This document shows positions 16,363 through 24,530 of a DNA stretch of 64,000 nucleotides, piece after piece. Position 1 is the first letter of the stretch. Each line of letters opens with the position of its first letter. Both the position numbers and the translations under genes were made by a program. The DNA is from VAZQ01 sp963816745. Its GTDB lineage: Bacteria; Pseudomonadota; Alphaproteobacteria; Rhizobiales; Xanthobacteraceae. The notes beneath the pieces are model-generated. The model did not search any database, had not been told where the DNA came from, and saw only the letters and a program-made list of their open reading frames with translations. Location: positions 1,922,001 through 1,986,000 of the forward strand of contig CAWFLQ010000006.1 of NCBI GenBank assembly GCA_963816745.1, in the 5' to 3' direction.

Positions 16363-17340
16363 ATGAACACGCGACGACTGGCACGGGCTGTAGCCACCAC
16401 GCTTGCGGCGCTTGCGATGGCGTTGTCCGCCGGCGCCGCGCTCGCCCAATCCTACCCAAATCGCGTCATCAAGCTGATCGTGCCGTTCTCCCCCGGCGGG
16501 CAGCCCGACACCATTGCGCGGATCATCGCGCAGCACCTGTCGGTCAGCGTCGGCACGACGATCATCGACAACCGTCCCGGCGCCAACACCACGATCGGGG
16601 CCAAGGCCGCGATCGCCGCCGACCCCGACGGCTACACGCTGTTCTTCGGCACATCGACGTCGCTCGCGATCGTGCCGGCGACAAAGCCCGGCGAATACGA
16701 TCCGCTCAAGGCCTTCGTGCCGGTCGCGGCGGTGTCGAGCGCGCCCTTCATCATGGCGGTCGGGCCGTCGGTGCCGTCGAAGACGGTCGCCGACCTCGTC
16801 GGCCATGCCAAGGCCAATCCGGGCAAGCTCAACTTCGCTGCCCCGACCGGCGGCCCGCCGCATCTCGCCGGTGAAATGTTCAAGGCCGCGACCGGCATCG
16901 ACATCGTGCCGGTGTCCTACCGCGCCATGAACCAGGCCTTCACCGATCTGATCGCGGGCCAGATGGACATCATCTTCGATGCTCCGGCGGTGCTGCTGCC
17001 GCTCATCCGCGACGGCAAGGTGCGGGCGCTCGTCGCCATGAGCGCGAAACGCCCGGCGGACCTTCCGGAGGTGCCCACGATGGCCGAGAGCGGATTGCCC
17101 GATGTGTCCTTGACCGTCTGGAACGGACTGGTGGCGCCGGCCGGCACCCCCGACGCGATCGTGTCGAGGCTCAATGTTGCGACCAATGAGGGCCTGAAGT
17201 CCGCCGGCATCAAGGCCAGCCTCGCCAAGCTCGGCTCAGAGCCGCTCACGGGATCGCCGCAGGATTTCGCGACGTTCATTGCGTCCGAAGGGAAAAAATG
17301 GGCTGATGTGGTGAAGCGCTCCGGCGTGAAATTTGAATAG
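16363..17340 (+). CDS. Tripartite tricarboxylate transporter receptor (Bug family)
   Basis: A 325-residue Bug receptor with signal peptide MNTRRLARAVATTLAALAMA ending near ALAQS. The mature protein begins YPNRVIKLIVPFSPGGQPDT, followed by IIDNRPGANTTIGAKAAIAADPDGYTLFFG and the C-terminal GSEPLTGSPQDFATFIASEGKKW, all diagnostic. The protein binds an unknown carboxylate in the periplasm. No permease genes are adjacent; it is divergent from leuB across a 122-bp gap. A GCGCATG-type palindromic element begins at its stop codon. The nearest TctBA membrane pair is 27 kb away. Confidence 0.92.
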   Translation: MNTRRLARAVATTLAALAMALSAGAALAQSYPNRVIKLIVPFSPGGQPDTIARIIAQHLSVSVGTTIIDNRPGANTTIGAKAAIAADPDGYTLFFGTSTSLAIVPATKPGEYDPLKAFVPVAAVSSAPFIMAVGPSVPSKTVADLVGHAKANPGKLNFAAPTGGPPHLAGEMFKAATGIDIVPVSYRAMNQAFTDLIAGQMDIIFDAPAVLLPLIRDGKVRALVAMSAKRPADLPEVPTMAESGLPDVSLTVWNGLVAPAGTPDAIVSRLNVATNEGLKSAGIKASLAKLGSEPLTGSPQDFATFIASEGKKWADVVKRSGVKFE

Positions 17341-17389
17341 CGCATGTCCCGGAAAAGTGGGGACCGGTTTTTCCGATGAGGACATGCGC
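17340..17389. repeat. GCGCATG-type intergenic palindromic element, copy 2
   Basis: The block starts GCGCATGTCC at the last base of the Bug receptor stop codon and ends GGACATGCGC. The inner GGAAAAGTGG and CCGGTTTTTCCG match copy 1 at 1781. It lies immediately before the frame of the DMT transporter, whose expected ATG is missing. Confidence 0.8.
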
Positions 17390-17408
17390 CAAGCAATAGA
17401 GCATTCCG

Positions 17409-18269
17409 CTGATCAGCATCGTCCTCGCCTTTGCCGCAGCCTTCCTGTTCGGCCTCGCGCTGGTGCTCACGCAGGTCGGCCTGCGTTATGTTGCGCCGCT
17501 CTCGGGCGCCGCCATTGCCATTCCGTCGTCGACAGCTCTGTTCGTTTGCGTAGCGCCGTTCGCCCTGGCGGACGCGACGCCGGTATGGGCAGCGGTGCCG
17601 ATCTTCGCCGCAATCGGTCTCATGTTTCCGGGAGCGGTTACGCTGCTCACCTTCGCCGCCAACCGCGCGCTCGGCCCGGTCATGACCGGCACGCTGGGTA
17701 ACCTGGCGCCGTTGTTCGCGGTCGCGCTCGCCTTCGTCATTCTCGGCGAGGCACCGCGCATGTTTCAGCTCGGCGGCCTGCTCGCGATCGTCGCGGGCAT
17801 CGTGATCCTGACCGCCGTGCGCGGCGGCCGTGCCCATAGCTGGCGCTCCTGGTTTCTGCTGCTCCCGCTGGCGGCGGCCGCGCTGCGCGGCGCCACCCAG
17901 GCCACGGTCAAGCTCGGGCTGGAAATCTGGCCGAGCCCGTTCGCGGCGGCGCTCGTCGGCTACCTCGTCTCCACCATTGTTGTGCTGACGGCGGCCCGGA
18001 TCGGCACCGGCCGCTTCGTCGCCGAGGCTCCGGCGCGCGGGCTGCTGTGGTTCGCCGCGGTCGGATGGTGCAACGGGCTCGCCGCGCTGCTGATGTATGC
18101 CGCGCTGGCCCACGGATCGGTGGCGCTGGTGTCGCCGCTGGTCGCCACCTATCCGCTGGTGACGGTCGTGGGCACCACCTTGCTGTTTGGCAAGGTCGAA
18201 GGCGGGGCGCAGCTCGCGCTCGGCGTTGCGCTCACGGTCGTGGGCGTCGCGCTGCTGATCGCAGGTTAG
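17409..18269 (+). CDS. DMT/EamA-family transporter, start codon uncertain
   Basis: This is a small-molecule transporter of the drug/metabolite superfamily with ten predicted hydrophobic segments in two repeats; VTLLTFAANRALGPVMTGTL and the second-half LLMYAALAHGSVALVSPLVATYP are typical EamA signatures. The first helix (IVLAFAAAFLFGLALVLTQV) is encoded from about 17409, but no ATG, GTG or TTG precedes it: the frame opens at 17400 after a TAG, offering only ATT (17403) or CTG (17409). A GTG at 17463 would delete most of helix 1. A palindromic repeat ends 20 bp upstream, so an insertion may have removed the original start. The substrate is unknown. Confidence 0.8.
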   Translation: MISIVLAFAAAFLFGLALVLTQVGLRYVAPLSGAAIAIPSSTALFVCVAPFALADATPVWAAVPIFAAIGLMFPGAVTLLTFAANRALGPVMTGTLGNLAPLFAVALAFVILGEAPRMFQLGGLLAIVAGIVILTAVRGGRAHSWRSWFLLLPLAAAALRGATQATVKLGLEIWPSPFAAALVGYLVSTIVVLTAARIGTGRFVAEAPARGLLWFAAVGWCNGLAALLMYAALAHGSVALVSPLVATYPLVTVVGTTLLFGKVEGGAQLALGVALTVVGVALLIAG

Positions 18270-18298
18270 CGCGAGCGCTCGCTCACGCGCAGCGCAGG

Positions 18299-19534
18299 TT
18301 AGTGTCCTCCGCTGAACACGAGCGTTTTGAACGGAAGCACCAAAGCCTGGAGCCGAAGAATGAGCGCGTGCACCAAGCCGAGAGCATCTACGGCGTGAAG
18401 AGCCACACCCTTCAGCGCACCCGTCTCTTTTGACGCGATCAGGTCATGGTTGCTGGAATAGGCGTTCGCGATGCAACTGCTGCCAGGGGTGACACCCTCG
18501 AGCCCGCCTTTGTAGAGCGCCTCAAGTTGGACCAGAAGGGTGCCCGGCTTCACGATCTGCTGCGCGTCGACGAGTTGCTCGCCACCACGAAACTGGCCGG
18601 CGGCAATGAAGTCCTGCACCTCAATGACAACCATTGGAATGACTTTCCACGGCTTGGATACACATGTGACCTCGGCGACCATCCCTTTTTTCATGATCTG
18701 CGCTTCGATCTGCCCGAAGCCGGCGAACAGGACTCGCTGACCGGCGCCCTCGGGGATCAGCACCCCGGCCGGGCGCATGAACGGATTGACGATATCGCCC
18801 ACCCGAAGCGCGAATTGCTCTACTCGCCCGCTCACGCCGGCGCGGATGACTGTTTTTGCCAGCTCCACCTCCGCCTGGGCCAACTCAGCCTGGGCGCTGG
18901 CTTTTTGAGCGGGGAGAAGGGTCGTTATCCGTTCCTCGGAGCCCTGTTTTGCAGCGGTCGCGGAAGCGATTGCGCCCAGATTGCCCTCTGCACGGACCCG
19001 GAGCCGCTCGATCTCCCGGAAGGCAACGTTACCCGGATTGCGTCTTTGCAACTCCTCCTTGGTTTCCAGTTCGTCCAAGGTCTGCTGGTGAGCGCTTCTG
19101 GCCTCTTGGACCTGGCCTTCGGCCTTCAATATATCGGACCGCGCCACCAACAACTCCGCATCGACCTCCGCGATCTTGCGCCGCGCGGTCTCCACAGCGG
19201 CCTCCTGCTTCGAGCTGTCCAACCTGAAGATTGGCGCTCCTTCGGCGATCGGACCGCTTACGCCAACGTAGACCTCGGCGACACGCCCGTTTGTCTCGGG
19301 AACGATCGGGACGGTTCTAAAAAATAGGACGACGTTGTTCGTAGACGGGTGGTTGTAAAAGATCAGGGTGATCAAGGACACTGTGAGTATCAAGCAGGCC
19401 GTGATCCCCCACCGCAGTTCGAACCACACCGAGTAGAAGGTTATCTCCTTGCCGAGCCGCTTTCCTTGGCCATATCGGCGGTAGAGATAATCCGGAAAGA
19501 TTGTCACCAACGAGCAGAGAAGAAGCTCAAGCAT
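18299..19534 (-). CDS. HlyD-family periplasmic adaptor (membrane fusion protein)
   Basis: About 411 residues starting MLELLLCSLVTIFPDYLYRR. There is a membrane-anchor helix around ITACLILTVSLITLIFY, then the lipoyl-type half NVVLFFRTVPIVPETNGRVA, a long alpha-helical hairpin (EAAVETARRKIAEVDAELLV through LLPAQKASAQAELAQAEVEL) and the second lipoyl half VIRAGVSGRVEQFALRVGD. Such adaptors link an inner-membrane pump to an outer-membrane channel. The last about 60 residues (from IANAYSSNHD) are hydrophobic and unusual for the family. It overlaps the upstream membrane protein gene by 8 bp, so the two act together; no pump or channel gene is next to them. Confidence 0.88.
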   Translation of the reverse strand: MLELLLCSLVTIFPDYLYRRYGQGKRLGKEITFYSVWFELRWGITACLILTVSLITLIFYNHPSTNNVVLFFRTVPIVPETNGRVAEVYVGVSGPIAEGAPIFRLDSSKQEAAVETARRKIAEVDAELLVARSDILKAEGQVQEARSAHQQTLDELETKEELQRRNPGNVAFREIERLRVRAEGNLGAIASATAAKQGSEERITTLLPAQKASAQAELAQAEVELAKTVIRAGVSGRVEQFALRVGDIVNPFMRPAGVLIPEGAGQRVLFAGFGQIEAQIMKKGMVAEVTCVSKPWKVIPMVVIEVQDFIAAGQFRGGEQLVDAQQIVKPGTLLVQLEALYKGGLEGVTPGSSCIANAYSSNHDLIASKETGALKGVALHAVDALGLVHALILRLQALVLPFKTLVFSGGH

Positions 19535-20021
19535 GCCTCGGCTCCTTTTTGCGTGCCGGCGGGATATCAGGTTTTGTCGGTAATGCCGCGCCATGGGCCT
19601 CGCGCGACATGCCACGAGGTTCGTCGGCTTGTCTGATGGCAGCCATCGCCTGCGGCGCGTCCGCGCCTTCGCCGGGCCTTACATCGGCGATTTTCTCGGC
19701 CGATGTGGCGATCCGCGCGAGCGACCCGCCAAAATCAGGGATGTCGATCATCGCTAGCAGCAGAGCGGCCACCCAGAAGATATGCATGTGTGTGAAGAGA
19801 GCGATAAGGCAGAGGACGGCAACGACCTCGAACTGTATCTTGTGGGACTTGTGCGCCACTCGCTCGGGTAGGCTATGCAACCGCAGGAATAGGATGCCGA
19901 ACATCAGAATGCCGAGCAGCAGGATGAAGCCCATCACCACCATGAGCACATCCGTTTCACCGGGAGCCGTGATGAACGCCGGCAGATGGTGTGGAGCAGC
20001 CGGGTTAAGCAATTCAGCCAT
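19527..20021 (-). CDS. Small inner-membrane protein partnered with HlyD-like adaptor
   Basis: A 164-residue protein with two or three transmembrane helices: VLMVVMGFILLLGILMFGIL (about residues 25-44) and FEVVAVLCLIALFTHMHIFW with VAALLLAMIDIP (about residues 64-92). The hydrophilic C-terminal tail, rich in Ala, Pro, Arg and Lys, ends in ARKKEPRHA. Its stop overlaps the start of the HlyD-like gene, a layout seen for small membrane partners of HlyD adaptors such as the YibI/YiaW type in enterobacteria. Homology to those is suggested by context and topology, not proven. The role is presumably assembly of, or export with, the adaptor. Confidence 0.7.
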   Translation of the reverse strand: MAELLNPAAPHHLPAFITAPGETDVLMVVMGFILLLGILMFGILFLRLHSLPERVAHKSHKIQFEVVAVLCLIALFTHMHIFWVAALLLAMIDIPDFGGSLARIATSAEKIADVRPGEGADAPQAMAAIRQADEPRGMSREAHGAALPTKPDIPPARKKEPRHA

Positions 20022-20480
20022 ACCGCCCTCCTACCTGGTCGAGACTTGGGCAGAAGCAGGATAGTACGGCCAGGTGGGCGATAGAGCAATGCATCGATCC
20101 CAAGCTCGCCCTGTCCTTAGGGCCGATCGGGGCCTTCGGTATGATCGCACTTTCAGTGCCACGCTGAACGCAACTAGAAGGTCCGCTTTGGGGCGGCAAA
20201 GCGGACTCGATTTGCTCAGTCCGAGCCTTTCCGCTTTGACCCAAGCAGACCTCGTTCATCCAAATAACTTGCTGACCGACCCTCTCCATCTGTGTATCTT
20301 GGATCAAATCGGAAATGGAGCTCACCATCGCCGCACAACCTCGGCAGGGGCCTTGCTCATGTCGCGGTCCCCACGACGGCGACCTGCGCACTAACAGCCA
20401 CGACACCGGAGCTTCGACCGCTCGTCGCCGTCGAGCGGGCCTCACGGGGTGCGGTTGTCAAAGACCGGGAGACTTCAGCG
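20022..20480. other. 459-bp gene-poor stretch with one strong hairpin
   Basis: No convincing coding frame is seen between the membrane protein gene and the small ORF at 20481. The stretch is less GC-rich than its surroundings and contains a perfect hairpin at 20181-20206. Several short frames exist on both strands but lack conserved motifs, start context and codon bias. It may hold a decayed gene or promoters for the two divergent flanking genes. Confidence 0.5.
20181..20206. repeat. Perfect 10-bp inverted repeat (hairpin)
   Basis: GTCCGCTTTG (20181-20190) and CAAAGCGGAC (20197-20206) pair perfectly around a GGGCGG loop. No T-run follows on either strand, so an intrinsic terminator is not indicated. 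A related CCGCTTTG occurs at 20230. Confidence 0.7.
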
Positions 20481-20690
20481 ATGTACACACTCATCATAGT
20501 AATCGCGATGCTCTCACCAGCGACTGGCATTGTTGTGCCGGTCGGCATCACTTCTCAAATTGCAGGAAGATTTGACAATTTAGACCAGTGCAAGGCGGCT
20601 GCCGATCAACCCCACGCTGGGGGAGTTATTTCAGATCTAAGTCTCACAAGGGGAGTCTATTGGTACTGCGTGTACACGGGCGCAAAGTGA
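20481..20690 (+). CDS. Small hypothetical protein with N-terminal hydrophobic segment
   Basis: A 69-residue product starting MYTLIIVIAMLSPATGIVVP, which looks like a signal peptide or membrane anchor. The rest, with FDNLDQCKAAADQPHAGGVI and GVYWYCVYTGAK, holds two cysteines that could form a disulfide in the periplasm. Short proteins with this N-terminal anchor and CxxAA...YWYC pattern are frequent in Bradyrhizobium-type genomes and have no known function. The ATG at 20481 is chosen because the frame upstream shows no protein-like composition. Confidence 0.65.
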   Translation: MYTLIIVIAMLSPATGIVVPVGITSQIAGRFDNLDQCKAAADQPHAGGVISDLSLTRGVYWYCVYTGAK

Positions 20691-20720
20691 TTTCGCTGAA
20701 TGAGTGCACGCCCTAGCTAG

Positions 20721-21497
20721 CTAGTTCCCGCTGAACCAGTTGTAGCCCTGGTCCTCCCAATAGCCGCCGAGATACTTGTCGGTGACGGCGAGCTCCATCA
20801 CGTGCTTGGGATTCTTGAAGCCGAGCTTGGTCGGCATCCGCACCTTCATCGGGAAGCCGTACTTGCGCGGCAGGATCTGGTCGTCGAACTTGAACGTCAT
20901 CTGCGTCTGCGGATGCAGCGCAGTCGCCATGTCGATCGAGGTGGAGTAGCCCTCGGCGCAGCGGAACCAGACATACTTCGCGCGCGTGTCGGCGCCGACG
21001 CGGCGCAGGAATTCCGAGAACCGCACGCCCGACCATTTGCCGATCGCGCTCCAGCCCTCGACGCAGATATGGCGGGTGATCTGGGTTTCCTGCGGCAGCG
21101 CATAGAGCTCGTCGAGCGTCCAGGATTTCTTGTTGTCGACCATGCCGCCGACCTCGAGCTTGTAGTCCTCCTTGTCGACCTCCGGCGCCTCGTCCTCGGG
21201 ATAGTAGGCGTTGAACGGGAACGGACGCGTGACCGCGCTGTCGGGATAGGTCGGCGCGAGCTTGTTCGGGTTGAACAGCCAGCCCTGCACCCGGTCGTTG
21301 AAATAGGACACCTTCATCAGCGCGTTCTCGGCCGACAGCCCGTCGACGATGTCGCAGCCGGTGAGGAACGCCAGCGCGCCGAGGCTCGCGCCGCCGCGCA
21401 GGAACAAGCGCCGCGTGGGATCGGGCATCAGCTTCGCGGCGTCCTTGATCAGCAGCCTGGGATCGACACCGGGCGGATTTTTTCGGATGCGGGACAT
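20721..21497 (-). CDS. Molybdopterin-dependent oxidoreductase, Tat-exported putative lipoprotein
   Basis: The 258-residue protein is a sulfite oxidase-fold molybdoenzyme of the MsrP/YedY-like class. The molybdenum ligand is C145 in TRHICVEGWSAIGKWSG. The N-terminus combines a twin-arginine motif (TRRLFLRGG, residues 28-36) with a lipobox-like LTGC (C48), which suggests a Tat-exported lipoprotein. MPTKLGFKNPKHVMELAVTD and the closing GYWEDQGYNWFSGN are strongly conserved in this group. It lies 12 bp after the cytochrome b gene, so the two form an operon in which the cytochrome passes electrons to or from the molybdenum site. The substrate is unknown; protein methionine sulfoxide or another S- or N-oxide is possible. 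Confidence 0.88.
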   Translation of the reverse strand: MSRIRKNPPGVDPRLLIKDAAKLMPDPTRRLFLRGGASLGALAFLTGCDIVDGLSAENALMKVSYFNDRVQGWLFNPNKLAPTYPDSAVTRPFPFNAYYPEDEAPEVDKEDYKLEVGGMVDNKKSWTLDELYALPQETQITRHICVEGWSAIGKWSGVRFSEFLRRVGADTRAKYVWFRCAEGYSTSIDMATALHPQTQMTFKFDDQILPRKYGFPMKVRMPTKLGFKNPKHVMELAVTDKYLGGYWEDQGYNWFSGN

Positions 21498-21509
21498 TTC
21501 GTTGTCCTC

Positions 21510-22265
21510 CTAGCGGCCCGTGATAATCGCGCGCAGCGCCTTCGGCACCACCAAGGCCATCACCAGGTGCACCACCAGGAAACCGACGATGACAGCCATG
21601 GCGAAGAAGTGCACGTAGCGTGCGGCCTCATAACCGCCGAACACGGCTGCGAGCTCCTGCAGCTGCACCGGCTTCCAGATCGCGAGGCCGGACAGCACGA
21701 TCACGATGCCGGCCAGGATCACGCCGAGATAGAGCAGCTTCTGCACCGCGTTGTAGACGGAAAGGTCGTCGTGGGCGAGCTTGCCGGTGAGCGCGGCCTT
21801 GGTGTCGGCGAGGACGGCGCTCGGGCTGATCGGAACGAGCTTGCGCCGGAAGCGGCCGGTGACGATCCCGAGAACGATATAGACGAGGCCGTTCACCGCC
21901 AGCAGCCACATCGCCGCGAAATGCCAGAGCAGCGCGCCCGCGAGCCAGCCCCCGAGCGTGACCTCGCGGGGAAACCGGAAAGGGAACAGCGGCGAGGCGT
22001 TGTAGATCTCCCAGCCCGAGGCGATCATGACCGCCATGGCCACGACATTGATCCAATGCGTCACCCGCACCCAGCGGGGATGAATGACGGCGCCGGCGCG
22101 CGCCGACGAGCCCGGGTCAGGGCGAGTGTCACCAGCGCGTTCACGCGCGTCTTCCGACGCGCTATGCGCGCGCATTTCAGAGTTGCCGCGCTGGCCGCTC
22201 GCTTTGCTCGCCAGCGCGGCCGGCGTTGCTGCCAAAGTGCGATCATGGGTTGCTTCAATAGTCAT
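21510..22265 (-). CDS. Di-heme cytochrome b (b561/YedZ-analog) with in-frame palindromic insert
   Basis: The 251-residue protein has four to five membrane helices: WINVVAMAVMIASGWEIY, LLWHFAAMWLLAVNGLVYIV, LLYLGVILAGIVIVLSGLAI and VHFFAMAVIVGFLVVHLVMA. Histidines in HW(69-71), LWHF, VHFF and VVHLV can ligate two b hemes. It is the electron-transfer partner of the following molybdoenzyme. The N-terminal residues about 16-57 are not part of the family: they are encoded by the palindromic element (see repeat at 22095), and the normal protein resumes at GAVIHPRWVRVTHW. The insertion lies in the cytoplasmic N-terminal tail, where it would be tolerated. Confidence 0.87.
   Translation of the reverse strand: MTIEATHDRTLAATPAALASKASGQRGNSEMRAHSASEDARERAGDTRPDPGSSARAGAVIHPRWVRVTHWINVVAMAVMIASGWEIYNASPLFPFRFPREVTLGGWLAGALLWHFAAMWLLAVNGLVYIVLGIVTGRFRRKLVPISPSAVLADTKAALTGKLAHDDLSVYNAVQKLLYLGVILAGIVIVLSGLAIWKPVQLQELAAVFGGYEAARYVHFFAMAVIVGFLVVHLVMALVVPKALRAIITGR
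22095..22220 (-). repeat. Protein-coding palindromic element, copy A2 (inside cytochrome b gene)
   Basis: Read in the host frame this element encodes ALASKASGQRGNSEMRAHSA, SEDARERAGDTRPDPGSSAR and A, 34 of 41 residues identical to copy A1 at 4469. Its inner part GCGTTCACGCGCGTCTTC resembles the core GGCGTTCACGCCCGTCTTC of the elements at 5311, 34388 and 37056. Confidence 0.88.
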
Positions 22266-22439
22266 GGCCCGGCTTTTGCACGCACTCTCTGCATGGTGAT
22301 ATGGCGCGACTTATAGCAAACCCCTATGGCCCGGTCTTTCACGTTACCGTGCCATCGACGTGCGCCATCGAGCTACGGGCGTAAAGCCTCATTAGATGCA
22401 CATTTCCGCGGGATGTCCGCCGGGCAATCGGAGTTAACG

Positions 22440-23516
22440 ATGTCGAAGGACGGCAGCAAAACAACCAGCAAGACAGGCGCCGGCAACTTCTTCGAGGATT
22501 TCCGCGTCGGCCAGATCATCAGGCACGCGACGCCGCGCACCATTACGGTCGGCGACGTCGCGCTCTACGTAGGGCTGTTCGGCTCGCGTTTCGCGGTGCA
22601 GTCGTCGGACGCTTTCGCGCAGGCCATCGGATATCCCGCGCGCGCCGGTCGACGACCTCCTCGTCTTCCACGTCGTGTTCGGCAAGACCGTGCCGGACAT
22701 CTCGCTCAACGCCGTGGCCAATCTCGGCTATGCCGCCTGCCGGTTCCTCGCGCCGGTCTATCCCGGCGATACGCTCAACGCGGTGTCCGAGGTGATCGGG
22801 CTCAAGGAGAATTCGAGCCGCAAGACCGGCATCGTCTTCGTGCGCTCGACCGGCTTGAAGCAGGACGGCACCAAGGTGCTCGAATATGTGCGATGGGTGA
22901 TGGTGCACAAGCGCGACGAGAAGCGCCGAGGCGGGAGCCGATCATGTGCCGCGGCTGCTCGACGCGGTGCTGCCGAGCACGCTCGGCGATGCCTGCCCGC
23001 GGATCGATGTGGCCGCCTACGACGTCTCGCTCGCCGGCAGCCCCGCGCGCTTCGGCGACTACGCCGTGGGCGAGACAGATCGATCATGTCGACGGCATCA
23101 CGGTGGAGGAAGCCGAGCACCAGATCGCGACGCGGCTCTATCAGAACACCGCGCGCATCCATTTCGACCAGTATTCGGCGGCGCAGGGCCGCTTCGGCCG
23201 CCGCCTGATCTATGGCGGCCACGTGATCTCGCTCGCGCGCGCGCTATCCTTCAACGGACTCGCCAACGCCTTCCACATCGCGGCGATCAACGGCGGGCGG
23301 CACGTGTCGCCGCTGTTCGCCGGCATGACCGTGTTCGCGTGGTCGCAGGTGCTGGGCAAGGCCGATGTGCCGGGGCGCGACGATGTCGGCGCGCTGCGCC
23401 TGCGCACCGTCGCCGCCAAGGATCACCCTTGCGCGGATTTCCCGCTCAAGTCCGGCGACGAGGACGACCCGTCGGTGCTGCTCGATCTCGACTATTGGGC
23501 GCTGATGCCGCGGTGA
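22440..23516 (+). CDS. mcd: Beta-methylmalyl-CoA dehydratase / mesaconyl-CoA hydratase, three frameshifts
   Basis: The pieces match Mcd, the double-hotdog (MaoC) enzyme of the ethylmalonyl-CoA pathway: NFFEDFRVGQIIRHATPRTI, TVGDVALYVGLFGSRFA, DDLLVFHVVFGKTVPDISLN, VSEVIGLKENSSRKTG, and later QIDHVDGITVEEAEHQIATR and RIHFDQYSA. Four frames are needed, with joins near 22636, 22924 and 23075. Each join is explained by one extra base (for example CCC for CC), and removing it restores conserved sequence such as GEKIDHVDG at the third join. Sequence error is therefore likely, otherwise the gene is dead. The final length of about 358 residues fits the family. The start follows GGAGTTAAC. Confidence 0.8.
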   Translation: MSKDGSKTTSKTGAGNFFEDFRVGQIIRHATPRTITVGDVALYVGLFGSRFAVQSSDAFAQAIGYPARAGRRPPRLPRRVRQDRAGHLAQRRGQSRLCRLPVPRAGLSRRYAQRGVRGDRAQGEFEPQDRHRLRALDRLEAGRHQGARICAMGDGAQARREAPRREPIMCRGCSTRCCRARSAMPARGSMWPPTTSRSPAAPRASATTPWARQIDHVDGITVEEAEHQIATRLYQNTARIHFDQYSAAQGRFGRRLIYGGHVISLARALSFNGLANAFHIAAINGGRHVSPLFAGMTVFAWSQVLGKADVPGRDDVGALRLRTVAAKDHPCADFPLKSGDEDDPSVLLDLDYWALMPR

Positions 23517-23528
23517 GGCCTGACTTCG

Positions 23529-23652
23529 GTAGGATGGGTGGAGCGCGCGCCTCTTTGCGCGCGCGATACCCATCATCCCTCCGCCAGCTCCGCTCGTCGC
23601 GATGGGTATCGCGATGAGCGCGCAAGCGCCCTCATCGCTCCACCTATCCTAC
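23529..23652. repeat. Long inverted repeat between convergent mcd and lysR genes
   Basis: Outer arms GTAGGATGGGTGGAGCG (23529-23545) and CGCTCCACCTATCCTAC (23636-23652) pair with one mismatch. Within lie GCGATACCCATC and GATGGGTATCGC, which also pair. The LysR stop codon (23649-23651) lies inside the right arm. The arrangement is similar to the block at 5250-5363 and could act as a two-way terminator. Confidence 0.8.
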
Positions 23653-24530
23653 GCCGCGGTCCGCAGATGCTCGACCAGCTGCCGCGCATAGGGCGGCAGC
23701 TCGTCGAAGTTGCGGATGCAGATCGTGAGCTCGCGCACCGCCCAGGAATCGGTCAACGGCACCGAGACCATCGTCTGCGCCATCCGCCGTGCCGTGGTCT
23801 CGGGCACGATGCCGATGCCGACATTGCACTCGACCATGCGGCACACCGCGTCGAAGCTGCGCAATTGTATGCGCAGCCGCAGCGGCTGCCCGATGAGCGC
23901 CGCCTTGTCCGCCAGGAAGCGCTGCAGCGCACTGGCGCGGTCGAGGCCGACGAAGTCGTGGTCCAGCACCTGCGCGAAGGCGATCTTCGAGCGCTTGGCG
24001 AGCGGATGCGTGCGCGCCACCACCAGCACGAAGCGGTCCTTGCGGAACGGATAGGTCTTCAGCGCGCTGGTATCGACGGTGGCCGCGACGATGCCGAGAT
24101 CGGCCACCCCTTCGGCGATGAGGCCCACGATCTCGTCGCTGAGGCGCTCCTCCAGGTCGACGCTGACATTGGGATGGGTGGCCAGGAACGAGCTCAGCGC
24201 CTCGGGCAGGAATTCGGTGAGCGCATTGGTATTGGAAAGCACCCGGATCTGGCCGGCGAGCCCGCCGGCATAGGCGCCGAGATCCTCGCGCAGCCGTTCG
24301 GCCTGGCGCAGTATCGCGCGCGCATGCTGGAGCAGCGTGCGGCCGGCCTGGGTCGGCGTCACGCCATGGCGTCCTCGCACCAGCAATGCCGCCCCCAGCG
24401 CCTCCTCCATGTTGCGGATGCGCGTGGAGGCTGCGGCCAGTGCGAGATGCGCGCGCCCGGCGCCGCCGGTGATGCTGCCGGCCTCCACGGCGTGGCGAAA
24501 CAGGCTGAGATCGGTCAGGTCGAAACGCAT
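23649..24530 (-). CDS. LysR-family transcriptional regulator
   Basis: The 293-residue protein has the N-terminal winged helix-turn-helix of LysR regulators (DLTDLSLFRHAVEAGSITGG, then LALAAASTRIRNMEEALGAA and GVTPTQAGRTLLQHARAILR). The C-terminal co-inducer domain follows with ADLGIVAATVDTS, KRSKIAFAQVLDHDFV and GIGIVPETTARRMAQ. It is divergent from sdhCDAB with a 261-bp gap that could hold its binding sites, so control of sdh or self-control is possible but unproven. It converges with mcd. The effector is unknown. Its last codon region lies within an inverted repeat. Confidence 0.92.
   Translation of the reverse strand: MRFDLTDLSLFRHAVEAGSITGGAGRAHLALAAASTRIRNMEEALGAALLVRGRHGVTPTQAGRTLLQHARAILRQAERLREDLGAYAGGLAGQIRVLSNTNALTEFLPEALSSFLATHPNVSVDLEERLSDEIVGLIAEGVADLGIVAATVDTSALKTYPFRKDRFVLVVARTHPLAKRSKIAFAQVLDHDFVGLDRASALQRFLADKAALIGQPLRLRIQLRSFDAVCRMVECNVGIGIVPETTARRMAQTMVSVPLTDSWAVRELTICIRNFDELPPYARQLVEHLRTAA

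Noticed and set aside
20022..20480. A 143-codon minus-strand frame as a gene
   Set aside because: It has no conserved motif, weak codon bias and no ribosome site; the region is better described as non-coding or decayed.
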